In this document: positions 36,187-44,270 of the stretch, in pieces
How the letters are laid out: every line of letters begins with the position of its first letter
Position numbering within the stretch: position 1 is the stretch's first letter
Assembly: GCA_019359375.1 (NCBI GenBank)
Contig: JAHHHL010000027.1
Span: 1-64,000, forward strand
Direction of reading: 5' to 3'
Source: Lyngbya sp. HA4199-MV5
GTDB taxonomy: Bacteria; Cyanobacteriota; Cyanobacteriia; Leptolyngbyales; Leptolyngbyaceae
Length of the DNA: 64,000 nucleotides
Program-made: the position numbers and the translations under genes
Notes under the pieces: generated by a model
Database searches by the model: none
What the model was told of the DNA's origin: nothing
Seen by the model: only the letters and a program-made list of their open reading frames with translations

Positions 36187-37377
36187 ATGCTCGATTTCAG
36201 CGGTATTCTGCTGTTTTTTACACCCGGTTATCTTGTCTCGCTCATCATCTTCACGGCGACCTTTGCGCTCTTTAGCCTGGGGTTAAATTTGCAGTGGGGC
36301 TTTACGGGACTAATTAATTTTGGGCACATCGCCTTTATGACGGTTGGAGCGTATGCCACCGTGTTACTGAGCATGAAGGGTGTGCCGCTGGTGGTAGCCG
36401 TGCTGATTGGGGCTGGGCTAGCGGCTGCGCTGGGTTTGCTGATTGGGCTTTCTACCTTGCGGCTGCGAGAAGACTATTTGGCGATCGTCACCATTGGCGT
36501 ATCTGAAGTCATTCGCTTGGTAGCGCTGAACGAAGAATGGCTCACGCAAGGAGCGCGGGGCGTTTACAGCTATCCCCTGCCGTTAGAAGCGCTGACCAGA
36601 CCAACCTTTATCAGCAAAATCGGCATGATCGGCATTTGGACAGCCATTTTTGCGCTGGCAGGCTGGCAGCTATGGTGCTGGACGTGGAAACGGCTCGATC
36701 GTCTGGGACAACGCGACACCCGTGAAGGTTCTCGACCAGGACAAATCGGCAAACTCTCATTGGGTATCGCCACCGCCCTGCTGGGGTTGGTGCTGTATTG
36801 GGCTGGCGCGGTTTCGCTTTACAACTACTCTTACAAAGCGGGACTCATGCTGGTGCTGGTGATCGTGCTGGCGCTGGTCTACTGGCGATTGGAGGCACTG
36901 GTGCGATCGCCCTGGGGTCGGGTACTGAAAGCCATTCGTGAAGATGAGGAAGTTGCAAAAGCGCTGGGCAAGAATGTGTTTTGGTACAAGTTGCAATCAC
37001 TCATGCTGGGTGGCGCGATCGCGGGTATTGCAGGTGCGTTCTACGCGTGGCAGTTAAGCTTCATTAATCCCGATGGTTTCATTCCGCTGATTACCTTTCA
37101 GGCATGGACGATTGTCGTTTTAGGTGGGGCTGGCAACAACGCGGGTACGCTGCTGGGGGCGGCGATCTTTTGGGCATACAACTCGGTGACGCGGTTTCTG
37201 CTGCCTGCGATCGCTCCTGCCCTCCACGCGATCGTGCCTGCCATTCCACCCCAGTTGGATGAAGGTAGAGCGGGAGCGTTTCGGATTATGATTATTGGCT
37301 TGCTGCTCATTGTGCTGATGATGGCGCGTCCGCAAGGCATTTTAGGGAAGAAGGAGGAACTTTCTCTTGGTCGATGA
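36187..37377 (+). CDS. Branched-chain amino acid-type ABC transporter permease (LivM)
   Basis: 396 residues from the ATG giving MLDFSGILLFF; an upstream TTG is possible but weak. About ten membrane helices with the LivM features LGLNLQWGFTGLINFGHIAFM, LRLREDYLAIVTIGVSEVIRL, RSPWGRVLKAIREDE and the EAA-like loop. It is one half of an inner-membrane channel. In cyanobacteria such systems (Nat, Liv, Urt) have dispersed genes, and the binding protein and second permease are not here. The next gene overlaps by 11 bases. Confidence 0.88.
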   Translation: MLDFSGILLFFTPGYLVSLIIFTATFALFSLGLNLQWGFTGLINFGHIAFMTVGAYATVLLSMKGVPLVVAVLIGAGLAAALGLLIGLSTLRLREDYLAIVTIGVSEVIRLVALNEEWLTQGARGVYSYPLPLEALTRPTFISKIGMIGIWTAIFALAGWQLWCWTWKRLDRLGQRDTREGSRPGQIGKLSLGIATALLGLVLYWAGAVSLYNYSYKAGLMLVLVIVLALVYWRLEALVRSPWGRVLKAIREDEEVAKALGKNVFWYKLQSLMLGGAIAGIAGAFYAWQLSFINPDGFIPLITFQAWTIVVLGGAGNNAGTLLGAAIFWAYNSVTRFLLPAIAPALHAIVPAIPPQLDEGRAGAFRIMIIGLLLIVLMMARPQGILGKKEELSLGR

Positions 37378-38242
37378 AACCCCCGATGCTGTTGATCCGG
37401 TTGAGCACCTGAGCCATCCTGACAGTGAGGATCTGGCAGACATTCTGGCGGACGTGGAACCGATCGATCGTCCTGCGAAGCTACAACTCCCCCTCCTGGC
37501 AGCCGGCGGACTGATCAAAAGCTTTGGTGGATTGGTAGCGGTTGATGAAGTGTCGATCGAAGTCGCCAAAGGTAGCATTACGGGACTTATCGGGCCCAAC
37601 GGTGCTGGAAAAACGACCCTATTCAACCTACTCTCCAACGTCATCCATCCTGATAAAGGGCGCGTGCTGCTGGATGGCGAACCGATTCACCAACTCCAGT
37701 CCTACCAGATTGCTCAACGTGGCATGATTCGGACGTTTCAGGTGGCGCGAGTGCTCTCTCGGCTGTCCGTACTGGAAAATATGCTGCTGGCAACCCAACA
37801 CCAGACGGGCGAAAATTTCTGGCTCACCTGGTTCAAGCAAACGCAAATTGCCGCTGAAGAACGTCAGCAGCGCGATCGCGCCATGACCATTCTGGAGTCG
37901 ATCGGTCTGGCGCACATGGCGCACGAGTATGCGGGAGCTTTATCCGGTGGTCAACGCAAGCTGCTGGAAATGGGACGAGCGCTGATGAGCCAACCCCAAC
38001 TGATTTTGCTCGATGAACCTGCCGCTGGCGTGAATCCCACGTTGATCAATCAGATCTGCGATCGCATCCTCGCCTGGAACCGCGACGGACTCACCTTTCT
38101 CATCATCGAACACAATATGGATGTGATTATGTCTCTGTGCGATCGGGTCTGGGTACTCGCCGAAGGTCGCAATCTCGCTGTGGGCACACCCACCGAAATT
38201 CAAACCAACGCTCAGGTGCTAGAAGCCTATCTAGGACAATAG
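37367..38242 (+). CDS. Branched-chain amino acid-type ABC transporter ATPase (LivG)
   Basis: 291 residues from a TTG start that sits eight bases after a full AAGGAGGA (37351-37358); no ATG fits. After an acidic ~42-residue extension come Walker A GPNGAGKTT (76-84), the LivG-type QVARVLSRLSVLENM, signature LSGGQRKLLEMGRALM, Walker B LILLDEPAAGVNP and IIEHNMDVIM. The long acidic N-terminus is unusual for LivG. It pairs with the overlapping permease gene. The companion LivF is absent. Confidence 0.9.
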   Translation: MVDETPDAVDPVEHLSHPDSEDLADILADVEPIDRPAKLQLPLLAAGGLIKSFGGLVAVDEVSIEVAKGSITGLIGPNGAGKTTLFNLLSNVIHPDKGRVLLDGEPIHQLQSYQIAQRGMIRTFQVARVLSRLSVLENMLLATQHQTGENFWLTWFKQTQIAAEERQQRDRAMTILESIGLAHMAHEYAGALSGGQRKLLEMGRALMSQPQLILLDEPAAGVNPTLINQICDRILAWNRDGLTFLIIEHNMDVIMSLCDRVWVLAEGRNLAVGTPTEIQTNAQVLEAYLGQ

Positions 38243-38292
38243 ATTTACAGGGATTTGTTAGAGTCCAACGACAAGGAAAATCAGCAAACAGC

Positions 38293-38577
38293 CTAATAAA
38301 CCTCGTCGTGGCTGCCAATATCGATTAACAAGATTTCTTCCTCTCCTGACTCTGGATTTTTAACGAAGTCAAAGACAATGCGACAGTCATACGCCACCCT
38401 ACAAGCCCACGAACCGCTAACTTTCCTTTAAGTTTGTGTGTGTTGTAGCGATGGCTCGAAAGCACCTTCTGCTAAACGTTTCAAGACAGTTTCAACTTTA
38501 GACTGTAATTCTGGGTCTTTGCGGATGATCGTTTTATAGGCATGTTTGAACAATGCCGCAAAGGTAATGGCTCTCAA
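38293..38577 (-). pseudogene. RelE/ParE-type toxin, broken by two frameshifts
   Basis: Read on the minus strand from a TTG overlapping the antitoxin stop, the frame gives FAALFKHAYKTIIRKDPELQ and VETVLKRLAEGAFEPSLQ, then shifts at a CACACACA run. One frame over come THKLKGKL, and back in the first frame GSWACRVAYDCRIVFDFV and EEEILLIDIGSHDEVY. This is a complete RelE-superfamily toxin by order, but two compensating indels and an internal stop (TAA) break it. The toxin is probably inactive. Both indels should be checked as possible read errors. Confidence 0.75.
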
Positions 38578-38786
38578 CGATTTAGCTCCGCGATCGCCTC
38601 ATCAACCGTGCCACGAAACACATGACCCAACTGATACTCTTTCTTTGCTTGAGCAATATTGGCGGCAATTTCGTCGCGCCGACGATCGCTCAACCGCCGT
38701 TGCATGATGTCTAACAGAGCAATCTGGTCATCTAGAGACAGCGCTTCAATCTCATCTAAGATGCTGTCAAACGTTGAGAGTGGCAT
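38574..38786 (-). CDS. Antitoxin of the decayed RelE-type pair
   Basis: 70 residues (MPLSTFDSILDEIEALSLDDQ ... GTVDEAIAELNR), with helices typical of small cyanobacterial antitoxins: an N-terminal dimer or DNA-binding part and a charged C-terminal toxin-binding part. The stop overlaps the toxin start. With its toxin broken it may persist as a relic or neutralise related toxins elsewhere. Confidence 0.7.
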   Translation of the reverse strand: MPLSTFDSILDEIEALSLDDQIALLDIMQRRLSDRRRDEIAANIAQAKKEYQLGHVFRGTVDEAIAELNR

Positions 38787-38945
38787 GGTGATTAGGTCGG
38801 AGAGCTGTATAGTATCTTAATTTTAACCTCGCGGGCTATCTTGAATACTGCCAGGAAGAAGGTATTGCATCCCCTCAACCTGTTTCTGTAGCGGCTTGAG
38901 TTGTCCACAGTATAAAGTTTGGCGATTTAGAGAAATCGTTACAGC

Positions 38946-39278
38946 TTAGTAGAGTGTCAGAACACCAATCGAGTCGTCTTCGGCGAGTCGTTGAATGATC
39001 GCTGTTGCTGATCGCAAAATTTGCTCAATTGCTTGAGTTGAACAGTTTCCCCGACGCACCCAGATCACTTTGGGCGGAAAGCCTCGAATTAAGCTGAGAT
39101 CGTTGTAGTCAGAATCTCTGGTGACGATCGTAAAGTCATTTTTGGCTGCGTAGTCCCAAATTTGCTGATCGTTCGTTTGCTCCATACCGACCAGAAAAAC
39201 GTGCTGTGAGTGGGGATAGAGGTCAGCCAGTAGATTGACGAGACGTGGGGAAAGATTGTGATCAAAGAGAAGCTTCAT
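38946..39278 (-). CDS. DUF5615 PIN-like toxin
   Basis: 110 residues starting MKLLFDHNLSPRLV, with NDQQIWDYAAKNDFTIVTRDSDYND: the acidic residues of a PIN-like nuclease (Asp6, the Asp of VTRDSD and following Asp) are present. DUF5615 proteins are the partner of DUF433 antitoxins, and the start overlaps the DUF433 stop by four bases. RNA cleavage is predicted by fold. The pair appears intact. Confidence 0.85.
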   Translation of the reverse strand: MKLLFDHNLSPRLVNLLADLYPHSQHVFLVGMEQTNDQQIWDYAAKNDFTIVTRDSDYNDLSLIRGFPPKVIWVRRGNCSTQAIEQILRSATAIIQRLAEDDSIGVLTLY

Positions 39279-39499
39279 GCCGCGATCGTCAGCGTCTTCT
39301 GTTCACGATCGGCAGCGTAGGAGAGGCAGGCGAGGATGTCATCACGAGTAAGGTAAGGAAAATCTGCAAGAATTTCCTCGGTCGTCATACCAGAGGCAAG
39401 GTAGGAGAGCACATCATAAACGGTGATCCGCATTCCCCGAATACAGGGTTTACCGCTGCGCTTGCCAGGTTCGATGGTAATAATGTCTTGGTAGTTCAT
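39275..39499 (-). CDS. DUF433 antitoxin
   Basis: 74 residues with the DUF433 pattern ITIEPGKRSGKPCIRGMRITVYDVLSYLASGMTTEEIL and FPYLTRDDILACLSYAAD. It is a helix-turn-helix-bearing antitoxin expected to bind its own promoter and the DUF5615 toxin encoded next. The order antitoxin then toxin with ATGA overlap is standard. Confidence 0.87.
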   Translation of the reverse strand: MNYQDIITIEPGKRSGKPCIRGMRITVYDVLSYLASGMTTEEILADFPYLTRDDILACLSYAADREQKTLTIAA

Positions 39500-39523
39500 A
39501 GAAGCTAGGGAGGTAGCTGGTGT

Positions 39524-39739
39524 TCACGGTTCTTCCGAGGCACTCAGGGCAGCACCAGGGCTAAGCGGCGTTTCGCGGCGCACCGCTTGCATGGCACGGT
39601 ACAACCCCTCGTCTTCCAGGGCGGCAAGCAGCGTTTGGTAAGCGGCGATGTCAAGAATGACTTTGCGAACGTGCCCTTGAGCGTCGGTGATTAATTCTTG
39701 AGCAAAGGGGTATGGTTCAGCAGATTCCATAGGATGCAT
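39524..39739 (-). CDS. Phd/YefM-like orphan antitoxin
   Basis: 71 residues (or 68 from Met4). The core ELITDAQGHVRKVILDIAAYQTLLAALEDEGLYRAM matches small cyanobacterial prevent-host-death-like antitoxins. No toxin follows; the next gene is the separate DUF433/DUF5615 pair. Probably an orphan in a small accessory cluster. Confidence 0.65.
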   Translation of the reverse strand: MHPMESAEPYPFAQELITDAQGHVRKVILDIAAYQTLLAALEDEGLYRAMQAVRRETPLSPGAALSASEEP

Positions 39740-39821
39740 TGGGTCGCTAACAACGGCTCATCTTTCCAATTCTACTCACCCTTACTCATCCCCTCTCTCT
39801 AAATTCACACCCTACCCCCAT

Positions 39822-41405
39822 TCACGGCTCAGTGTTGTGAATACCTTGCCACCACCCACGGGCATTGAGGGTATCAGGATGTTGACTGCCTAAGGTGTGT
39901 TCAAGGATAGCAACCGCACGGGTAATTAAGGGTTTCGCTTCAGCAACTCGATCCATGTTGTAGTGTAGAGCGGCGAGATTCCATAGGCATCGTGCGGTAT
40001 CGGGATGGTCTGATCCTAATTGCTGCTCTTTGATCTGGAGCGATCGCCCATACAACGGTTCCGCTTCGGCATAGCGTCCCTGCTCGTGCAAGTAGTAGCC
40101 CGCCTGATTGAGGAGCAGCGCCCAGTCGGTAGTATCCAGCGTCTCGCTTTCTAGGTGTGATGCCACTGCCTGCACATGGGGCACCAATTGTCCACACACT
40201 GCCCAGTTATCAAACTCAACATAGGGAAACGCTGCATTCAGTCCGGCAACAGCGCGGTGAAGCCAGTCCTGTCGATCTGTGGGGGTTTGTTGATGCCACA
40301 CAGCGGCTTGCACCATGCGGTGTATCTGGTAGTAATGTTTCCCCGGTTCTCGCTGAATGAGAGAGAAGTTTGCCAGAGCACCTAACTGTTCTCCCAATGC
40401 CCAATCATCGGTGCAGTCTGTTAGCCCCAGCGCTGTCGCACCTTGCAGCAATAGCCATTCCGGGATGCCGTCGGGTGCCAGTACCGCGCTCAACTGCAAC
40501 AGCGGCCCTGAGGCAGGCGATCGTTCTGCCACTGCCTGAAAGTTTAATAACCAGGTGGTCGCGATCGATTTCGGGTAGTCTCCCGTTTCGGGTTTGCCGC
40601 GTTCCAGTAATGTTAACTGCTGCTGCTGATAGTACTGCCAGTACACGGCAAAGGTTCGGTTTGTTTGCTGAATGTAGGCGGCGGCTTGCTCTAGCGCCAG
40701 GGGCAACCCATCCAACGCGCGTGCCAGTGCCTCGGCAGCGGTAAACTCTAGGTCAATGGTCTTCGTTACCCAGTTGCAGACATACACTGGACGACCCGTA
40801 CGCTCAAACAGAAACCACAGGGATGCCTCCAGGGTCAGTGACGGCACCACGATCGGCGCTTTAATGCCCAACCGCACAAACTGCTGTGCCCGTGAGGTGA
40901 GCAAAATGTGTCCGTGTGGGTTACGGGGTAGCCAGGGTTTCACGATTTCTGACTCGTCTGCGTTATCAAAAATCAGCAGCCAGCGATCGTGGGTCAGCAG
41001 CCACTGTTTGGTCTGAGTTGCCAGCTCTTCTAGCGTGCCCTCCCGCAAATTGAGCGATCGCCCGATGTCTGCCAGCCCCGTCACCAGGGTTAATTCGGTG
41101 TCTGCCGTCACCCAAAACACCCATTCATACGCCCGCATCTCAAAGAACGAGCGGTAGGCATACTCTACTGCCGTCTGAGTCTTGCTAATGCCGCCCAATC
41201 CCGCGATCGCCGCCATCTGGTTTAGCGCCGTTACCCCTTCCACCATCAACGTCTGGTGCAGTTCATCCAGCAGTCGCGATCGTCCGGTGAAGTGCAGATT
41301 GCGATCGTAGGGCACCTTGAATTTTTGTGGGTCGGGTGTCAACTTTGCCCCGGCATCCGATGCTGGATCTGGGGCTACGCTTTTTTTGCCAGTGCCCCCG
41401 CCCAT
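39822..41405 (-). CDS. NB-ARC (STAND) NTPase with TPR tail, probably expressed by -1 frameshift from the upstream gene
   Basis: 527 residues in the ATG-started frame. NB-ARC module: TGR at 40-42, P-loop GLGGISKTQ (69-77, Ser74 in place of the usual Gly before Lys), Walker B LLIFDNADE, LLTSRAQ, GLPLALEQAAAYI, a winged-helix part around 300-385 and about two and a half TPRs at the end (YAEAEPLYGRSLQIKEQQLG). STAND NTPases oligomerise on sensing a trigger. The 31-base overlap with the upstream gene, lack of a good Shine-Dalgarno sequence and an A_AAA_AAA heptamer suggest that this frame is entered by frameshifting. The TPR part is short for the family, so sensing may be narrow or the tail truncated. 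Confidence 0.85.
   Translation of the reverse strand: MGGGTGKKSVAPDPASDAGAKLTPDPQKFKVPYDRNLHFTGRSRLLDELHQTLMVEGVTALNQMAAIAGLGGISKTQTAVEYAYRSFFEMRAYEWVFWVTADTELTLVTGLADIGRSLNLREGTLEELATQTKQWLLTHDRWLLIFDNADESEIVKPWLPRNPHGHILLTSRAQQFVRLGIKAPIVVPSLTLEASLWFLFERTGRPVYVCNWVTKTIDLEFTAAEALARALDGLPLALEQAAAYIQQTNRTFAVYWQYYQQQQLTLLERGKPETGDYPKSIATTWLLNFQAVAERSPASGPLLQLSAVLAPDGIPEWLLLQGATALGLTDCTDDWALGEQLGALANFSLIQREPGKHYYQIHRMVQAAVWHQQTPTDRQDWLHRAVAGLNAAFPYVEFDNWAVCGQLVPHVQAVASHLESETLDTTDWALLLNQAGYYLHEQGRYAEAEPLYGRSLQIKEQQLGSDHPDTARCLWNLAALHYNMDRVAEAKPLITRAVAILEHTLGSQHPDTLNARGWWQGIHNTEP
41347..41387 (-). promoter_or_regulatory. Candidate -1 programmed frameshift signal in the STAND module
   Basis: On the minus strand the zero frame reads GCA AAA AAA GCG TAG, so A_AAA_AAA (41381-41387) is in the correct register for tandem -1 slippage. 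After the five-base spacer GCGTA comes a stem of GCCCC (41371-41375) with GGGGC (41347-41351), enclosing an inner ATCC/GGAT pair. Slippage moves the ribosome exactly into the NB-ARC frame (..AKK-SVAPDP..). Heptamer, spacer and stem all match the canonical layout. Confidence 0.65.
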
Positions 41406-42127
41406 TTCCGAAAGGTCGGGAAGTGCCGCTTTAAGAAAGTTTCGGTGTCTAACTCCGCCTCATAGGACAAGCCGACAAACGGCGGCAAGAGGGACAGGGT
41501 GCCTTTCAGCTTCGCCGCTGCGGGTTCTCCTGGTTTGCTCACTTCGGCATAAATTTTTTGCAACCACTCCAGCACTTCAGGAGGATATTGCTGGTTTGTT
41601 TGCAGCCGTTCCGACTGCTCCACCAGTTCGGCAATCACGATCTCTGGCGTGAGGTCAGGGGATAGCTCGGATGTCAGGTGAAGCCGCTCATGACTCGGTA
41701 TTTGCTCCGGTTGTTCCAGCCTGTTGCTCAACTGGGTGAGTTCAGCGTCCTCGGCTTCTATTTGTTTTCGTAACTGGAAAACTGTAGCGGCGGCTGTTTC
41801 AATTGCTAAGGCGTTTCGTAACCCTCTTAGCTTCTCCATTCTCAGATTCCATTCAGCCTCCAGGCTACTTCGCTGTTCTTCCAGGCGTTGTTGCTGAAAA
41901 GTTGAACTTTTAGCCTCAGCGATCGCCCCTGTCACCGCTTGCCGCGCCAAAATCTGCCAGTACTCCTCCTCAAACGGTCGCATTTCAGCCTTCAAGTCGT
42001 TGATCTGCTGTTTGATGCGTATCCGCTCCTCTGGGGCAATGGTCACAAGCGTATCCTCTTTCCCCGCAAGCTGTTCGCGCAGGCGGCTCAGGTTCTTTTC
42101 AACTTGACGAAGGCGATCGTTGGGCAT
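41375..42127 (-). CDS. Coiled-coil effector-associated-type protein, zero frame of the STAND module
   Basis: 250 residues from MPNDRLRQVEKNL (the upstream open frame is Cys-rich and not family-like). Residues 1-60 form a helical domain ending RPFEEEYWQIL; 65-140 is a long coiled coil; 160-245 contains PEIVIAELVEQ, YPPEVLEWLQKIY and AKLKGTLSLLPPFVGLSYEAELDTETFLKRHFPTF. From memory these segments occur at the N-terminus of cyanobacterial NB-ARC/TPR proteins in one chain. Here a stop after ALAKKA separates them, but the next gene overlaps in the -1 frame. It would act as the adaptor or effector-recruiting part. Confidence 0.72.
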   Translation of the reverse strand: MPNDRLRQVEKNLSRLREQLAGKEDTLVTIAPEERIRIKQQINDLKAEMRPFEEEYWQILARQAVTGAIAEAKSSTFQQQRLEEQRSSLEAEWNLRMEKLRGLRNALAIETAAATVFQLRKQIEAEDAELTQLSNRLEQPEQIPSHERLHLTSELSPDLTPEIVIAELVEQSERLQTNQQYPPEVLEWLQKIYAEVSKPGEPAAAKLKGTLSLLPPFVGLSYEAELDTETFLKRHFPTFRKWAGALAKKA

Positions 42128-42542
42128 CAGAACACCAGATAGACATGAGGCTATATCCTTTCTACCAAAGGAATTCCTGCTGTAACCGAAACCTTCACGC
42201 TTTATGTGGCACGAGACGCACATAAAATGAGCGCGATCGCACGGCAAACCCCAACTTTTCGGTTCTGAGCAGGAATGTTCCAGGTTCAAACAGCAACAAA
42301 GGCATTTCAACCAGGAATGTTCTCATTCAAAACAGGAACACTCTCCCTTCAAACAGGAGTATTCTCATTCAGGACAGGAACGATCGCACTCAAAACAGGA
42401 ACGATCCGATTTCAAACAAGAGCATTCTCACTTGAAGCAAGAATGACTCTATTTCAAATCGGAACGATCGCACTTCAAACAAGAACGATCCAATTTCAAA
42501 CAGGAACGATCGCACTTCAAACAGAAACGATGGCAGTCCAGG
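42128..42542. other. Intergenic region with minisatellite
   Basis: The left ~130 bases should hold the promoter of the STAND module on the minus strand; I could not fix its boxes. The rest is the 21-bp repeat array. Confidence 0.5.
42262..42534. repeat. 21-bp minisatellite, 13 units
   Basis: Thirteen diverged units of 21 bp with consensus close to ACTTCAAACAGGAACGATCGC follow each other without gaps. Because the period is a multiple of three, the plus strand stays open and would code for a Phe/Leu-Gln-Thr-Gly-Thr-Ile heptapeptide repeat. The array lies between the end of the transporter operon and the STAND module. No spacers are present, so it is not CRISPR. Confidence 0.8.
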
Positions 42543-43304
42543 TTAGCGTGCCCAGTAAATCACTTTCTTCTCAATGTAAACAAAGAAGCCATAGAGCACT
42601 ACACCCAACACGCCAAGAATTAAAAGGGCAGCGAAGGCAAGCGGCACATTAAAGTCAGAGGTTGCTTGCACAATTAAATAGCCCAGCCCAGCGTTGGACG
42701 CAACCGATTCAGAAATAACGGCTCCAATAAAGGCAAACGAAGCTGCAATTTTAAGGGAGGCAAAAATGTAGGGCAGCGTATGGGGCCAGCCGACCTTCTG
42801 AAAGGTTTCGACTTTGGATGCGCCCAGGGATGCCAGCACATCTTTCATTTCCGGTTCAACCGTGTCCAAACCGAGGGCGACATTCACCGCGATCGGGAAA
42901 AACGCGAGCAAAAAGGCTGTGACAACGGCTGGCACCGCATTAGCACCAAACCAAATCGCGAGTAGGGGCACGATCGCGGCTTTAGGAATCGTGTTAAACG
43001 CCACAAGCAGCGGATACATCGTTAAATACGCCACCCTGGAATAACCAATCATGAACCCTAAAAGAACGCCAACGAGGATTGCCAGAAAAAAGCCAGCCAG
43101 GGTTGTCCAGAGAGTGCGGAGTGAATTGGCTGTAAGCTGGGGCGCAAACTCACCCATTGCCTTGAGAATGTTGGTTGGTGACGGCAGGTTGAACGGGGGA
43201 ATTTTGAAAATGAGAACAACTAATTCCCACAGGATAAACAGCACAACCGTTGCCACAAACGGCAGCACAAACCCTGCCGCTTTTGATTTAAAGAATTTTT
43301 CCAT
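42543..43304 (-). CDS. ABC transporter permease, SsuC/TauC/ThiX-like
   Basis: 253 residues with six membrane helices and the binding-protein-dependent permease loop (FNTIPKAAIVPLLAIWFG ... DVLASLGASKVETFQKVGWPHTLPYIFASLKIAASFAFIGAV). It forms the channel for the adjacent ATPase and NMT1-type binding protein. This family handles nitrate, sulfonates, taurine or pyrimidine precursors; the substrate is not decided by the sequence. Last gene of a three-gene minus-strand operon. Confidence 0.88.
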   Translation of the reverse strand: MEKFFKSKAAGFVLPFVATVVLFILWELVVLIFKIPPFNLPSPTNILKAMGEFAPQLTANSLRTLWTTLAGFFLAILVGVLLGFMIGYSRVAYLTMYPLLVAFNTIPKAAIVPLLAIWFGANAVPAVVTAFLLAFFPIAVNVALGLDTVEPEMKDVLASLGASKVETFQKVGWPHTLPYIFASLKIAASFAFIGAVISESVASNAGLGYLIVQATSDFNVPLAFAALLILGVLGVVLYGFFVYIEKKVIYWAR

Positions 43305-43366
43305 GAGTTAAGTTGGTGAATGGCTAAAGAGGCAACTAAAAATCAGGGCATTAAATGCTGGATGCC

Positions 43367-44197
43367 TTAGTTGTGGTGGATGTGGCGGCGGATGCTGGAG
43401 AAGTAGTGGTTGAACTCGTCCGATAGTTCCATTTCCAGGTTACGCGGTCGTGGCAAATCGATCTTGACTTCGTAGATGATGCTGCTGGGGCGAGGACTCA
43501 TGACAAATACGCGATCGGACAAAAACACCGCTTCTCTGAGATCATGAGTAATCAAAATGGCAACGCATTTGACGCGCATCCACAATGCTTGCAACATCGA
43601 CCACATTTCTTCTCGCGTGAAGGCATCTAACGCGCCAAAGGGTTCATCGAGCAGCAAAATTTCGGGCTGGTGAATCAGCGATCGACAGAGAGAAGCCCGT
43701 TGCCGCATCCCACCCGACAATTGCCAGGGATATTGTTTTTGAAAGTCTTGCAGCCGTACCGTTGCCAGTAGATCTTGCGCCATACGGATGAATTGATCTT
43801 TCTTTTGCCTGAATTCATGCTTGTAAGGCGGCACAATTTCTAATGGTAACATGACATTATTCAAGGTGTTGCGCCAAGGCAACATGACCGGGTTTTGGAA
43901 GGCAATGCCTACATTTGTCAACGGTTTCGCAATCGTTTGCCCGCGATAACGAATGGTACCCAGAGGAGCCGGACTTAGCCCTGACACCATGCGAAGAATA
44001 GATGTTTTGCCGCAGCCGCTTGGACCAACAAAGGACACAAATTCACCTGGCTGAATATTCAGGTGAACGTCCTCAATAATACGGCGCATGGCTCCTTCAA
44101 AAGGATATTCCAAGCCAACATGGTCAAATTCTAGTAATGGAGAGCCATCTGCCAAGGCTGCATGGCTAGAAGAGGTACTGGTAATGGGTTGTGTCAT
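43367..44197 (-). CDS. ABC transporter ATPase, SsuB/TauB-like
   Basis: About 276 residues from MTQPITSTSS (an ATG eight codons upstream is possible). Walker A GPSGCGKTS, Q-loop AFQNPVMLPWRNTLNNV, signature LSGGMRQRASLCRSL (Met version typical of the nitrate/sulfonate/taurine branch), Walker B ILLLDEPFGALD and ITHDLREAVFLSDRV. Energises the import system with the flanking permease and binding-protein genes, about 60-70 bases apart. Confidence 0.9.
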   Translation of the reverse strand: MTQPITSTSSSHAALADGSPLLEFDHVGLEYPFEGAMRRIIEDVHLNIQPGEFVSFVGPSGCGKTSILRMVSGLSPAPLGTIRYRGQTIAKPLTNVGIAFQNPVMLPWRNTLNNVMLPLEIVPPYKHEFRQKKDQFIRMAQDLLATVRLQDFQKQYPWQLSGGMRQRASLCRSLIHQPEILLLDEPFGALDAFTREEMWSMLQALWMRVKCVAILITHDLREAVFLSDRVFVMSPRPSSIIYEVKIDLPRPRNLEMELSDEFNHYFSSIRRHIHHN

Positions 44198-44270
44198 AGA
44201 ACCGTAGAGGTGAATGAGCAAAGTGAATGAGGCAGAGAGGTTTCAAGGGTTTGGAAACGCAACAGAGGGG

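Noticed and set aside
42262-42534. CRISPR array
   Set aside because: Units are contiguous 21-mers with no unique spacers, and no cas genes are in the window.
42275-42652. 125-codon plus-strand open frame with FQTGTIA heptapeptide repeats
   Set aside because: It is open because the DNA repeat period is 21 bp. It has no Shine-Dalgarno sequence, and its 3' part lies antisense to the permease gene, so I list it as a minisatellite and not a gene.
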